DNA of 64,000 bases from Micromonospora sp. NBC_00389 (GCF_036059255.1 NZ_CP107947.1:6200001-6264000); one strand, 5' to 3'; counted from the first letter of the stretch, positions 17,450 to 26,406 are shown. Notes: a model not told the origin generated them from the letters alone. Numbers and translations are program-made.

Positions 17450-18835
17450 TCAGGCGGGGGCGGCGACGGCCCGCGCGGCGGCCGGGTCCAGGGTCGCACC
17501 GGCCGGCACCAGGCTGACCAGGCCGGCCGGCAGCCGCAGTGGGCGCACGTCGCGGTAGCCGAGCATCGGGAGCACGTCCCGGTCGGCCAGCACGTACCGC
17601 CGGCCCAGGTCGGTGACCACGGAGACCGCGCCGCCGGACGCGCCGGGCGCCGCGGCGGCCTCGACCACCGCACCCCGGCCCGGCTCCACGACCACGTGAT
17701 CGGCCAGCACGGTGCCGCCGGCCGGCACGGTGCGCGGCACGGCGGCCAGGTCCGGCAGCGGTACGCCCCACCGCACCTCGCTGGCGCCGTCGTCGCCGCT
17801 GACCCGGGTGCAGAGCGCCGCGTCGTCCCCGGCCGCCAACCGGGGCGGGGCTGGCGGCGGGGCGGTCGGACCGCTCGGGGCGAGATCCGGCACCGTGGGC
17901 AGTGCGGCGAACCGGCCCAGCGTCATCGGCTCCGGCTCGTCCTGGCTGGTGCTGGCCAGCAACAGCCCGGCCTGCAACTCGGTGATCCCGGCCAGCCCCG
18001 CGTCGAGCGCCACGGCGTACTGCCGGCCGCCGCCGGAGTTGCTCACCAGGTAGACCTGGCCGATCGTGGCACCCGGCACCCGAGTGGCGGGCCCGCCCAG
18101 GCCGGGCAGGGCGAGCGGGGCCAGGTCGAGGCCGGCGGGTAGCGAGTTGAGCAGGGCGGGCGCCACCGGCAGCGCCCGGGCCCGGGTGGTGGCCAGGGCC
18201 GCCAGCACCCGGCTGGGATCGCGGATCAGGTAGCGCCGCTGATGCCAGACGAGGTGCAGACCGCCGTCGGGGCCGCGCAGCAGCAGCGCGTCGTCGCCCA
18301 GCGGCCGGCCGCCGGCGGGCTCGGTGCCGATCAGCAGCGCGGAGCGGGGCGCGTCGGCGCCCGCGCCGGCCGGGATCGTCGAGCAGACCGTCCACGCTCC
18401 GGTGGCCAACCGACCCGGGGCGGGCAGCGAGTCCGGCGCGTCGGCGATGCCCAGCGGCAGCCCGCGCGGCACGCCGTCGATCGAGCGCCGGGAGACCAGC
18501 ACGGTCTTCGATCGGTCCGCGCCGACGATCAGCAGCGCCGAGGCGTAGTTGAGCACCGGGTGCAGCTTCTGCTCGCGGTAGACGAACCGGGCGCCGGACT
18601 CCTTCTCCACGATCACGGCGCCCGCGTCGCGCCAGCCGCTGCCGCCCCCGGCGAACAGGCCGTAGAGCGCGAAGCCGCCCAGCCCGATCGCCGCGACCAG
18701 GACGCTGGCCAGGCCGGCGCCGGCCAACCGCCGGAACGGCGACTGGGCCGGGTCGGTCTCCCGCATCACCAGGGCGGCGACCGCCCGCTGAACGCTGAAC
18801 TGGTAGGAGTGCAGCTGGTCCTGCCGCGACGGCAT
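17450..18835 (-). CDS. eccB: Type VII secretion protein EccB
   Basis: A 461-residue EccB, a membrane component of the ESX/type VII secretion core complex. The N-terminal cytoplasmic MPSRQDQLHSYQFSVQRAV followed by a single span (about 42-62, GLASVLVAAIGLGGFALYGL) is diagnostic, followed by a large extracytoplasmic domain with LNYASALLIVG and RGLPLGIADAPDSLP repeats. The ATG at 18835 follows GGGAGGG. No eccC, eccD, mycosin or ESX substrate gene is in the window, so this copy is an orphan or the other parts are elsewhere. Confidence 0.93.
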   Translation of the reverse strand: MPSRQDQLHSYQFSVQRAVAALVMRETDPAQSPFRRLAGAGLASVLVAAIGLGGFALYGLFAGGGSGWRDAGAVIVEKESGARFVYREQKLHPVLNYASALLIVGADRSKTVLVSRRSIDGVPRGLPLGIADAPDSLPAPGRLATGAWTVCSTIPAGAGADAPRSALLIGTEPAGGRPLGDDALLLRGPDGGLHLVWHQRRYLIRDPSRVLAALATTRARALPVAPALLNSLPAGLDLAPLALPGLGGPATRVPGATIGQVYLVSNSGGGRQYAVALDAGLAGITELQAGLLLASTSQDEPEPMTLGRFAALPTVPDLAPSGPTAPPPAPPRLAAGDDAALCTRVSGDDGASEVRWGVPLPDLAAVPRTVPAGGTVLADHVVVEPGRGAVVEAAAAPGASGGAVSVVTDLGRRYVLADRDVLPMLGYRDVRPLRLPAGLVSLVPAGATLDPAAARAVAAPA

Positions 18836-18962
18836 GGGGTCCCTCCCGGTGGATCGGCCGGCCACAGGATATGCGTTGCGTCGATGTCCCGTGGACCCTG
18901 CGTGGCGGTGACCGTGCCGACCGGTACCATCCGGGGACGAATCTGGCGGCGAGAGGGCACCC

Positions 18963-19682
18963 GTGGGCGCGCGTTTCGAGGAGCTGGCCTGGCGGGAGAC
19001 CCCGATCGGCGCGATCAGCCTGCGCCGGCGCCGGGACCCGGCGCTCCAGGTCGAGGTGTACGAGGTCAAGCTCGACGACGAGTTCCTCATGTCCAGCCTC
19101 TTTCCAGTCGCGGAGATCGAGCTGGCCCGGCTGGGCCTGGCCGAACTGGCCGGTGACACGCTCGACGTGGTGGTCGGCGGCCTCGGGCTGGGCTACACCG
19201 CCTGCGCGGCGCTGGATGACCCGAGGGTGCGTTCACTGCTGGTGGTCGAGGCGATCGAGGACGTGATCGACTGGCACCAGCGCGGGCTGCTGCCGTTCGC
19301 GGCGGGGCTCGCCGAGGACCCGCGTACCCGGTTCGTGCGGGCCGACTTCTTCGCGGCGGTGGCCGGCGACGCCGGATTCGACGCCGAGGCGCCCGGGCGG
19401 CGGTTCGACGCTGTCCTGCTCGACGTCGACCATTCCCCGCGCAACGTCCTGCACCCCAGCCACGCCGCCTTCTACGAGCCGGCCGGGCTGCGCCGGCTGT
19501 CCGCCCTGCTACGCCCCGAGGGCGTCTTCGCGCTCTGGTCGGACGACCCGCCGGACGCCGAGTTCACCGCAGCGCTCACCGAGGTGTTCGCGACCGCGCG
19601 GGCGCACGTCGTGGCGTTCGCCAACCCGCTGACCGGTGGTCAGTCCGCCAACACCGTGTACGTCGCCCGTACCGCGGGCTGA
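18963..19682 (+). CDS. Spermidine-synthase-like protein
   Basis: A 239-residue protein of the spermine/spermidine synthase fold. It shows VVVGGLGLGYTACAALDDPRV (decarboxy-SAM/SAM-binding strand-loop), VVEAIEDVIDWH, and FDAVLLDVDHSPRNVLHPSHAAFYEPAGL, where canonical enzymes have the Asp that activates the amine. It has no transmembrane part. Many actinobacterial members are not proven polyamine synthases, so the substrate is uncertain. The GTG at 18963 follows GAGAGGG. The gene is divergent from eccB. Confidence 0.75.
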   Translation: MGARFEELAWRETPIGAISLRRRRDPALQVEVYEVKLDDEFLMSSLFPVAEIELARLGLAELAGDTLDVVVGGLGLGYTACAALDDPRVRSLLVVEAIEDVIDWHQRGLLPFAAGLAEDPRTRFVRADFFAAVAGDAGFDAEAPGRRFDAVLLDVDHSPRNVLHPSHAAFYEPAGLRRLSALLRPEGVFALWSDDPPDAEFTAALTEVFATARAHVVAFANPLTGGQSANTVYVARTAG

Positions 19683-19832
19683 AACGGGCCCCGCGCACAC
19701 CGCACGCTGAACCGGCCCGCCCGCACCGCACGCTGGGCTCGGCTCCTCGTGCTGGGCGGGCATGGTGTCGGCCGGATGGGGAACGTGGCGCGGGGGTCGC
19801 CGCATGGGCGCGGCCGGTCACGGGAGGTCGAG

Positions 19833-20009
19833 ATGCGTGCCATGCTCTGGGTCGTCGGCGTGGTCGCCGGCGTGCTGATCCTGCTCGGGCTGATCCTCGA
19901 GGCGGTCCGCTGGCTCATCATCATCGGCCTGATCGCGCTGGTCGTGGTGATCGTGCTGGGCGTCATGAAGGGACGGCAGGCGATGAGTCACCAGGGCCGG
20001 CGGCGGTGA
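19833..20009 (+). CDS. Small membrane protein
   Basis: A 58-residue protein with two adjacent hydrophobic stretches (about 4-22 and 27-45) and a basic tail ending in GRRR, probably spanning the inner membrane. The ATG at 19833 follows GGGAGG six bases upstream. It is convergent with the acyl-CoA dehydrogenase. No family is recognised beyond hypothetical actinobacterial membrane proteins. Confidence 0.65.
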   Translation: MRAMLWVVGVVAGVLILLGLILEAVRWLIIIGLIALVVVIVLGVMKGRQAMSHQGRRR

Positions 20010-20021
20010 GGCCGGGCCCGC

Positions 20022-21836
20022 TCAGAACCAGTCCGCGCGCATCTCCAGCGTGGTCCGGTCCCGGCTGTCCAGCAGGTCCAGCTGCGGGCCGGTACGCGGC
20101 AGCTCGACCGTGAAGAAGTAGCGGGCGGCCTGCCGCTTTCCGGCGTGGAACGCGTCGCCGGACCCCTCCGGTGGCAGGGCCAGCACCTGCTCCAGCCACA
20201 TCCACGCGATCACGACGTGCCCGACCGCCTCCAGGTAGACGCTGGCGTTGGCCAGCGCGAGCACCGGGTCGCCGTCGGCCCAGAGTCGGCGGGTGACCGC
20301 GACGACCCGGTCCACCGCGCCCGCCAGCCTGTCGGCCAGCTCGGCGGCCTCGCCGCCGACCTGTCGGGCCCGGTCGACGGTGTCGCGGATCGTCCCGGTC
20401 AGCAGGACCAGGCCGGCGCCGTCGTGCATGGTCACCTTGCGCCCCAGCAGGTCCAGCGCCTGGATGCCGTGGGTGCCCTCGTGGATCGGGTTGAGCCGGT
20501 TGTCCCGGTAGTGCTGCTCCACGTCGTGATCGCGGGTGTAACCGGCCCCGCCGAGCACCTGGATCGCCAGATCGTTCGCGGTCAGGCACCACTGCGAGGG
20601 CCAGCTCTTGGTGATCGGGGTGAGCACGTCCAGCAGCAGGTGCGCCCGCTCGCGATCGGCCTCGGCGGGGGCGGTCTTCTCCTCGTCGAGCAGTCGCGCG
20701 CAGTAGAGCACCAGGGCCAGCGCCCCCTCCACGTAGCTCTTCTGCGCCAGCAGCATCCGCCGTACGTCGGGGTGGTCGATGATCGGCACCTGCGGCGCGG
20801 CCGGGTCCTTACCGCCGACCGGCCGGCCCTGCGGCCGCTCCCGGGCGTACGCCAGGCTCTTGAGGTAGCCGGTGTAGCCCAGCGCGGCGGCGCCGGCCCC
20901 CACCCCGATCCGGGCCTCGTTCATCATGTGGAACATCTGGGCCAGTCCCTGGTGCGGCGGGCCGACCAGGTGACCGACCGCGCCGGGACGGCCGGCCGGG
21001 GTGTGCCCACCGTCGCCGAAGCTGAGCAGGGTGTTGGTGGTGCCCCGGAAGCCCATCTTGTGGTTGAGCCCGACCAGCACCACGTCGTTGCGGTCGCCGA
21101 GCGACCCGTCCGGCCCGACCAGCACCTTTGGCACGATGAACAGCGAGATCCCCTTCACCCCGGGCGGCGCGCCGGGGATCCGCGCCAGCACCAGGTGGAC
21201 GATGTTCTCGGCCAGTTCGTGATCGCCGCCGGAGATCCACATCTTGGTGCCGAAGAGCCGGTACGTACCGTCCGGCTGTGGTTCGGCGCGAGTGGTGATG
21301 TCGGCCAGCGAGCTGCCGGCGTGCGGCTCGGACAGGCACATGGTGCCGAAGAACCGGCCCTCCAGCATGGGCCGCACGTACGTGTCGACCTGCTCCGCGC
21401 TGCCGTGCGCCAGCAGCAGGTTGGCGTTGCCCAGGGTGAGGAACGGGTACGCCGAGGTGGAGACGTTGGCGGCCTGGAACCAGGTGAAGCAGGCGGCCGC
21501 GACAGCGTGCGGCAGCTGCAGGCCGCCGACCGAGGCGTCCAGCCCGGCCGTGAGCAGGCCGGTCTCGGCGAAGCTCTCCAGCGCCGCCCGGACCTGCGGG
21601 ATCAGCCGCACTCGCTGCCCGTCGAAGGTGGGCTCGGCGAGGTCGGCGGCGCGGTTGTGCGGGGCGAACTGCTCGGTGGCCACCCGCTCGGCGAGATCCA
21701 GGGCATCGTCGAAGGTGTCCCGGGAGTGCTCGGCGTACCGGGGGCGCTCGACAAGCTTGGACACCTGCAGCCAGTCGTGCAGCAGGAAGTCCAGGTCGCG
21801 GCGGGAGAGCAGGGTGGACGGCACGGCACTCCTCAT
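20022..21836 (-). CDS. Acyl-CoA dehydrogenase (FadE-like, long form)
   Basis: A 604-residue FAD-dependent acyl-CoA dehydrogenase with the extended C-terminal domain of FadE5-like enzymes. Segments seen are FGTMCLSEPHAGSSLADITTRA, GTKMWISGGDHEL, NHKMGFRGTTNTLLSFG, and VLGGAGYTRDHDVEQHYRDNRLNPIHEGTHGIQALDLLGRK, the latter containing the FAD-contacting region and the Glu of NPIHEGT as likely base. It would catalyse the first oxidation of fatty-acid beta-oxidation. ATG at 21836 is used; a GTG at 21824 after AGGAG is a good alternative. Confidence 0.88.
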   Translation of the reverse strand: MRSAVPSTLLSRRDLDFLLHDWLQVSKLVERPRYAEHSRDTFDDALDLAERVATEQFAPHNRAADLAEPTFDGQRVRLIPQVRAALESFAETGLLTAGLDASVGGLQLPHAVAAACFTWFQAANVSTSAYPFLTLGNANLLLAHGSAEQVDTYVRPMLEGRFFGTMCLSEPHAGSSLADITTRAEPQPDGTYRLFGTKMWISGGDHELAENIVHLVLARIPGAPPGVKGISLFIVPKVLVGPDGSLGDRNDVVLVGLNHKMGFRGTTNTLLSFGDGGHTPAGRPGAVGHLVGPPHQGLAQMFHMMNEARIGVGAGAAALGYTGYLKSLAYARERPQGRPVGGKDPAAPQVPIIDHPDVRRMLLAQKSYVEGALALVLYCARLLDEEKTAPAEADRERAHLLLDVLTPITKSWPSQWCLTANDLAIQVLGGAGYTRDHDVEQHYRDNRLNPIHEGTHGIQALDLLGRKVTMHDGAGLVLLTGTIRDTVDRARQVGGEAAELADRLAGAVDRVVAVTRRLWADGDPVLALANASVYLEAVGHVVIAWMWLEQVLALPPEGSGDAFHAGKRQAARYFFTVELPRTGPQLDLLDSRDRTTLEMRADWF

Positions 21837-21974
21837 CGGGCACGGGGGTGGGTCGGTCCGGGGCGCTGCCCGGCGGCGCCCGTGCCCATCCTGGCGGATC
21901 GGCCGGATGGACACCACCGGCACCGACGGGCCGGGCAACCATCACGAACCCGGTGATCTGTCGTACCGGCCCAC

Positions 21975-21980
21975 TAGGGT
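21975..21980 (+). promoter_or_regulatory. -10 box TAGGGT of a leaderless gene
   Basis: TAGGGT ends eight bases before the GTG at 21989. The predicted start of transcription is within two bases of the start codon; no Shine-Dalgarno sequence is present. Confidence 0.5.
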
Positions 21981-21988
21981 CGCTGACC

Positions 21989-22411
21989 GTGACCGAACCC
22001 GGAGACGTCCCGCCCGAGGTCCTCGACCGGCTGCGGCCGATCTGCCTCGGGCTGCCGGAGAGCTACGAGGAGCCAGCCTGGGTGGGCACCCGCTGGCGGA
22101 TCCGCAAGCGGACCTTCGCCCACGTGCTCACCGTCGACCCCGACCACCAGGTCGCCCACGCGCGCGCCGCCGACGTCGACCGGCCGACCTGCCTGCTGAT
22201 CTTCCGGTCGCCGCCCGACGAGATCGCCGGGCTCGTCGCCAGCGGGCCCCCCTTCTACAAGCCGGAGTGGGGCCCGACCGTGCTGGGCATGGTCGTGGAC
22301 GACGACACCGGCTGGGACGAGGTCGCCGAGTTGCTCACCGAGAGCTACTGCCTGCTCGCCCCGAAGCGGCTCGCCGCTCTGGTCGACCAGCCCGGCCCAC
22401 CGGCTGGTTGA
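21989..22411 (+). CDS. MmcQ/YjbR-family protein
   Basis: A 140-residue protein of the MmcQ/YjbR (CyaY-like fold) DNA-binding-like family: LGLPESYEEPAWVGTRWRIRKRTFAHV at the N terminus and FRSPPDEIAGLVASGPPFYKPEWGPTVLGM later, ending in LLTESYCLLAPKRLAAL. The biochemical role of the family is not settled. The GTG at 21989 is chosen because a -10 box sits just upstream, giving a leaderless mRNA. It is divergent from the acyl-CoA dehydrogenase. Confidence 0.8.
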   Translation: MTEPGDVPPEVLDRLRPICLGLPESYEEPAWVGTRWRIRKRTFAHVLTVDPDHQVAHARAADVDRPTCLLIFRSPPDEIAGLVASGPPFYKPEWGPTVLGMVVDDDTGWDEVAELLTESYCLLAPKRLAALVDQPGPPAG

Positions 22412-22542
22412 GCGGCTGAACGGCATCCGCTGGGGCGATGGTTTCGCCCGACGCGGCCCGGGGATACCGCGCGGCGGGTGGTCGAGGCCGTCGGTCACCG
22501 GGTGGAGGCCAGGACGCCGTCGGGCGGGTGAGGAGCGGACCG

Positions 22543-23187
22543 ATGTCCACGCTGCCCACCGAGGAGGATCCCCGGCTGACCCCGGTGCTCACCGAGGACC
22601 GGGTGTGCACGGGCGTGACGACCCTGCGGGATCGGATCTTCCTGAGCTACCCGTCGGCGGACCGGCCGGGCGTGCAGGTGGCCGAGGCGCTGCCGGACGG
22701 CCGCCGCGACCCGTACCCGAATGCCGCGTGGAATCGGGCGGGCCAGGGACCGGACGGCGCGTTCGTCAACGTCAACGGGTTACGTGCCGGGCCGGACGGC
22801 CGCCTGTGGATCATCGACGCTGGGGCGCCACAACTCGGCGCGCGGCAGGTGCCCGGCGGGGCTCGGCTCATCGTGGTCGACCCGGACGGCGACCGGGTGC
22901 ATCGCGTCTACCACCTCGACGCGGCGGTGCACCCCACCAGCCACGTCGACGACGTCCGGTTCCACGACGGCGTCGGCTATCTCACCGACGCCGGAGCGCC
23001 CGGCCTGATCGTGCTCGACCTCGACTCCGGGCAGGTCCGGCGGGTACTGGACGGGCATCCGAGCACCGTCGGCGGGCCTCTGGTCGCCGACGGCCGGCCG
23101 TTGCGCGACCCGCCGCCGCAGGTCCAGCAGGTCCAGCACCGGCATGGGTACGGAATCTCGGTGGAGCAGCCGAGGGCGGATCGGTGA
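22543..23187 (+). pseudogene. Truncated MRJP/yellow-like beta-propeller protein
   Basis: The 214 residues resemble the first part of bacterial major-royal-jelly-protein/yellow-like propellers: FLSYPSADRPGVQVAEAL, FVNVNGLRAGPDGRLWIIDAG, HVDDVRFHDGVGYLTDAGAPGLIVLDL and VRRVLDGHPST. Full-length members run to about 350-400 residues, but here the similarity stops at DGRPLRDP and the last about 28 residues (PPQVQQVQHRHGYG onward) look foreign. The 3' part therefore appears to have been deleted and the frame closed by chance. The ATG at 22543 has AGGAG upstream. It could still make a short protein, but a functional propeller is unlikely. Confidence 0.55.
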
Positions 23188-23197
23188 GGATCGGGGC

Positions 23198-23827
23198 ATG
23201 TCCGTTCCCGCCCGTCAGATTCGCGCTCGCTACTCCGCCGACACCGTCACCGTCTACCAGGCGTATCCCCCACAGGTCGCGCTGCCGGCGGTGGCGGCCG
23301 GCCGCTTCGTGGCCCCCTTCAAGCGGGACCGGATGACGTGGATCAAGCCGTCCTTCCTGTGGATGATGTACCGCTGCGGCTGGGCCACCAAGCCGGGCCA
23401 GGAGCGGGTGCTGTCCATCGACATCACGCGGGAGGGCTTCGAGTGGGCGCTGGCGCGAGCCTGCCTGAGTCACTACGACCGGGACGTGCACGGCGACAAG
23501 GCGACGTGGTCGCGTCAGCTGAAGGCCAGCCCGGTGCGGGTGCAGTGGGATCCGGAACGGACACTGCACCTGAAAGCTCTGCCATACCGGTCGCTGCAGG
23601 TCGGGTTGTCCGGCGAGGCTGTCGCCCGGTACGTCGACGACTGGATGGTCTCGGTCACCGACATCACCCCCACCGTCCACCGCGTACGGGAACTTCTGCG
23701 CGCCAACGACGCACATGCGGCGACAGACCACCTGCCGGTCGAACATCCCTACCCATTGCCGGCTCAGATCGCCTCCGGCCTCGACGCCAGCGCAGACGTC
23801 ACGGCCGGAGAGATACCCGGACAGTGA
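23198..23827 (+). CDS. DUF4291-family protein
   Basis: A 209-residue protein with the DUF4291 hallmarks: QIRARYSADTVTVYQAYPPQVA, the central FKRDRMTWIKPSFLWMMYRCGWATK, and VRVQWDPERTLHLKALPYRSLQVGL. The family is of unknown function and resembles an ADP-ribosyltransferase-type fold only speculatively. The ATG at 23198 starts 11 bases after the truncated MRJP-like gene, so they may be cotranscribed. Confidence 0.8.
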   Translation: MSVPARQIRARYSADTVTVYQAYPPQVALPAVAAGRFVAPFKRDRMTWIKPSFLWMMYRCGWATKPGQERVLSIDITREGFEWALARACLSHYDRDVHGDKATWSRQLKASPVRVQWDPERTLHLKALPYRSLQVGLSGEAVARYVDDWMVSVTDITPTVHRVRELLRANDAHAATDHLPVEHPYPLPAQIASGLDASADVTAGEIPGQ

Positions 23828-23891
23828 CAACGCGCGGCTGGCCGCATCGCTCGGCGGCAGAGGCGGACGCCGATTCTTGCGTGGCCGGCGA

Positions 23892-23897
23892 TATCCT
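23892..23897 (+). promoter_or_regulatory. -10 box TATCCT of a leaderless gene
   Basis: TATCCT ends seven bases before the ATG at 23905; no Shine-Dalgarno is present, which suggests a leaderless mRNA. Confidence 0.5.
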
Positions 23898-23904
23898 GCC
23901 TCGC

Positions 23905-24285
23905 ATGCATCGAAGCCGTGTGTACGCGCTGCTGATCGACGCCCCCGAGGCGGAGGCCGCGCGGGCGGCGCAGTTCTGGTCGGCGGCGCTGGGCGTCAGC
24001 ACCCGGTCCGATCCCGCAGAGCCACAGTTCATTGGCCTGCACGAGGCGCTGCCCGGGCTGGTCACCGCGGTCCAGGCAGTCGACGACGCCCCGCGCTTTC
24101 ACCTCGACATCGAGACCGACGATGTGCCGGCCGAGACCGCACGGCTGATCGACCTGGGCGCGACCGAGGTGTCGCAGTGGCTGGAGTGCCGGATTCTGCG
24201 GGCACCCGGTGGGCACCTGCTCTGCGTGCTGCCAGTGGCGAGCCCACCGGCGGTCTTCGCCGCCCAGGCCCGAACCTGGCCCTGA
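23905..24285 (+). CDS. VOC-family (glyoxalase-like) protein
   Basis: A 126-residue vicinal-oxygen-chelate protein: a beta-strand YALLIDAPEA, the helix AARAAQFWSAALGV, FHLDIETDDVPAETARLIDLGATEV and RAPGGHLLCVLPV. The paired beta-alpha-beta-beta-beta layout fits glyoxalase/dioxygenase or resistance proteins. Metal ligands are not obvious, so catalytic activity is uncertain. The start is set by the upstream -10 box. Confidence 0.78.
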   Translation: MHRSRVYALLIDAPEAEAARAAQFWSAALGVSTRSDPAEPQFIGLHEALPGLVTAVQAVDDAPRFHLDIETDDVPAETARLIDLGATEVSQWLECRILRAPGGHLLCVLPVASPPAVFAAQARTWP

Positions 24286-24311
24286 TCCGCCGGGTTGTCG
24301 CAGGTCGGCGC

Positions 24312-24317
24312 TAGGGT
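24312..24317 (+). promoter_or_regulatory. -10 box TAGGGT of a leaderless gene
   Basis: TAGGGT ends seven bases before the ATG at 24325, with no Shine-Dalgarno between them. Confidence 0.55.
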
Positions 24318-24324
24318 TCCGGCC

Positions 24325-25020
24325 ATGGCAGAGTTCGTACTGGTGGCGGGGGCGTGGCTGGGGTCGTGGGCGTGGGACGAGGTGCTGCCGCCGCTGCGCG
24401 CGGCCGGTCACGGCACCCATCCGCTGACCCTCTCCGGCCTCGCCGAGAAGCAGGGCGTGCCGGCCGGGCAGCAGACCCACGTGCAGGACATCGTCGGTGA
24501 GATCGAGCGGCGCGACCTGCGCGACGTGGTGCTGGTCGGGCACAGCTACTCGGGCATCCCGGTGGGTCAGGCCGCCGAGCGGTTCGGCGACCGGCTGACC
24601 CGGGTGGTCTTCGTCGACTCGGAGGTGCCGGTCGACGGTGGCTCGTTCGCGTCCGGCTGGTGGCAGGGCCCGGCGGCGCTGGAGGCGTTGATCGCCGACA
24701 ACGGCGGCTACTGGCCGCCGCTCGGCGCGTCCGACCTCGACGGCCAGGGTCTCACCGACGAGCAGGTCACCCGGCTGGTCGAGGGCTCCACCCCGCACCC
24801 CGGTGCCACGTTGACCGAGCCGGCCGTGCTGACCCGCCCGCTCGGCGAGCTGCCGGCCACGTACGTCAAGTGCCTGCTCGACGGGCCCGAACCCAACGAC
24901 ACCGTGGCGAAGCTGCTGACCAGCGAGCACTGGCGACTGGTCACGATGGACACCGGCCACTGGCCGATGATCTCCCAACCCGCCGAGCTGGCCCGGCTGC
25001 TGCTGTACGCGGCCGGCTGA
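24325..25020 (+). CDS. Alpha/beta hydrolase
   Basis: A 231-residue alpha/beta hydrolase of the salicylate-esterase/hydroxynitrile-lyase-like group. The oxyanion segment is VAGAWLGSWAWDEV, the nucleophile elbow is GHSYSG, and the catalytic His is in DTGHWPM near the C terminus. The substrate is unknown. The leaderless start at 24325 is preferred over an in-frame ATG at 24295. A perfect hairpin follows the stop and separates it from the convergent MFS gene. Confidence 0.85.
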   Translation: MAEFVLVAGAWLGSWAWDEVLPPLRAAGHGTHPLTLSGLAEKQGVPAGQQTHVQDIVGEIERRDLRDVVLVGHSYSGIPVGQAAERFGDRLTRVVFVDSEVPVDGGSFASGWWQGPAALEALIADNGGYWPPLGASDLDGQGLTDEQVTRLVEGSTPHPGATLTEPAVLTRPLGELPATYVKCLLDGPEPNDTVAKLLTSEHWRLVTMDTGHWPMISQPAELARLLLYAAG

Positions 25021-25026
25021 GCTGCT

Positions 25027-25056
25027 CCGCCGGCCGGGTTCTCCCCCGGCCGGCGG
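25027..25056. terminator. Bidirectional hairpin terminator
   Basis: A perfect 12-bp GC stem (25027-25038 with 25045-25056) and a 6-base loop between the convergent hydrolase and MFS genes, starting six bases after the hydrolase stop. Confidence 0.7.
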
Positions 25057-25090
25057 TGTGCTGGCCGCCTGCCTGCTGCCCGCAGCCCGG

Positions 25091-25154
25091 TCAGGTCGCC
25101 AACTCGTCCCGCAGCGGCGCGGTCAGGTCACCGGCTCGTCCTGCAGCGGCGCGG
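25091..25154. repeat. 32-bp imperfect tandem repeat over the MFS stop codon
   Basis: Units at 25091-25122 and 25123-25154 are identical at 28 of 32 positions. The second unit contains the last codons and stop of the MFS gene; the first repeats that tail, with its own copy of the stop, just downstream. Confidence 0.8.
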
Positions 25155-26406
25155 TCGCTGGCTCGTCGATGGTGGTGATGTGGCGTACTGGCGACGCGAA
25201 CAGCCAGAGCACGGCGAGCACGCCGCCCAGGCCGGCGACGACCAGTGTCGGCCGCAGCCCGATGGTGGTGCCCAACGCGCCGCCGACCAGCGCGCCGAGG
25301 GGCCGGATGCCGTAGTTGACGGCGCTGTACGCACCGGCTCGACGGCCCCGCGCGTCGTCGGGCGTGACCGCGGTGATGAGGGCGTTCAGGTTGACGTCCA
25401 TCAGCATCACCCCGACGCTGGAGACCAGTTCGATGGCGGCCAGCATGCCGACCTTCGCCCAGGTCGGGCCGGCCACCAGCGCGGTCAGCGCCAGCGGCGC
25501 GGGAAAGAGGACGACGCCAATCATCGCGGTACGCCCCAACCCGATGGCGCGGGAGACCCGTGGCGCCAGCGCCGCGCCCGCCAAGCCACCGATCGCGCCA
25601 GCGCCGAACGCGATGCCGATGGCACCGGCGGACAGGTCGAGCTCGCGACTCGCGTAGAGCACCAACAACGCGCTGGCGATGAAGGTGAAGAAGTTGACGG
25701 TGCTGGTGCAGCCGAGCGCGGCGCGCAGCACCGGGTGGCGCAGCACCAGGACGAGACCTTCGCGGACGAGGCCGAGGGTGGACGACCGCCGCGGCGGCGG
25801 AGGCGCCTCGGTCACCGGGATGCGGCCGAGCATCAGCGCGGAGCCGAGGAACGACACCGCGTCGACGATGACGGCGACCGGCGCGGTCAGCGCCTGGACC
25901 AGTCCACCGCCGACGGCCGGGCCGGCCACGAACGACACGGCGCGGCTCATGCTCAGCTTGCTGGTCGCGTCGACGTACGCCGACCGCGGCACCAACGCGA
26001 CGAAGAACGCCTGGCGCGCCATGGCGAACAGCACCGCCCCGGCACCGGTGAGCAGCGCCACCAGGTAGAGCTGGGTGAGGGTGACCGCGTCGAAGAGGTA
26101 GGCAACCGGCAGGCTGAACAGCACCGCCGCGCGGATCAGGTCGGCGATGATCAGAAGCCGGCGCTTGTGGGTGCGCTGGTCCACCCACGCGCCCAGGAAC
26201 AGCCCCAGCAGGTTGGGCAGCCAGATCAGCGCGGTGAGGATGCTGACCTGCGCGGGCGTCGCGGCGAGCAGGGAGACGGCGATCAGCGGCAGGGCCAGTT
26301 CGCTGATCCGATCACCGAACTGGGAGATCGTCTCGCCGATCCAGAAGGTGCGGAACCGCCGGTCGCGGTGCAGGGCGGGTGAGGGCGCGGTGCCGACGGT
26401 GGTCAC
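25123..26406 (-). CDS. MFS transporter (MefA/enterobactin-exporter type)
   Basis: A 427-residue major facilitator of the drug-exporter branch with about 10-12 spans. The N terminus RFRTFWIGETISQFGDRISELALPLIAV and the cytoplasmic loop after span 2 (AWVDQRTHKRRLLIIADLIRA) are characteristic. It probably exports an antibiotic or toxic metabolite. The GTG at 26406 overlaps the stop of the ArsR-type regulator gene (GTGA), so the two are one operon and the pump is likely induced when the regulator releases its operator. Confidence 0.88.
   Translation of the reverse strand: MTTVGTAPSPALHRDRRFRTFWIGETISQFGDRISELALPLIAVSLLAATPAQVSILTALIWLPNLLGLFLGAWVDQRTHKRRLLIIADLIRAAVLFSLPVAYLFDAVTLTQLYLVALLTGAGAVLFAMARQAFFVALVPRSAYVDATSKLSMSRAVSFVAGPAVGGGLVQALTAPVAVIVDAVSFLGSALMLGRIPVTEAPPPPRRSSTLGLVREGLVLVLRHPVLRAALGCTSTVNFFTFIASALLVLYASRELDLSAGAIGIAFGAGAIGGLAGAALAPRVSRAIGLGRTAMIGVVLFPAPLALTALVAGPTWAKVGMLAAIELVSSVGVMLMDVNLNALITAVTPDDARGRRAGAYSAVNYGIRPLGALVGGALGTTIGLRPTLVVAGLGGVLAVLWLFASPVRHITTIDEPATAPLQDEPVT

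Noticed and set aside
25091..25154. CRISPR-like repeat
   Set aside because: Only two adjacent units without spacers; it is a simple tandem duplication of coding sequence.
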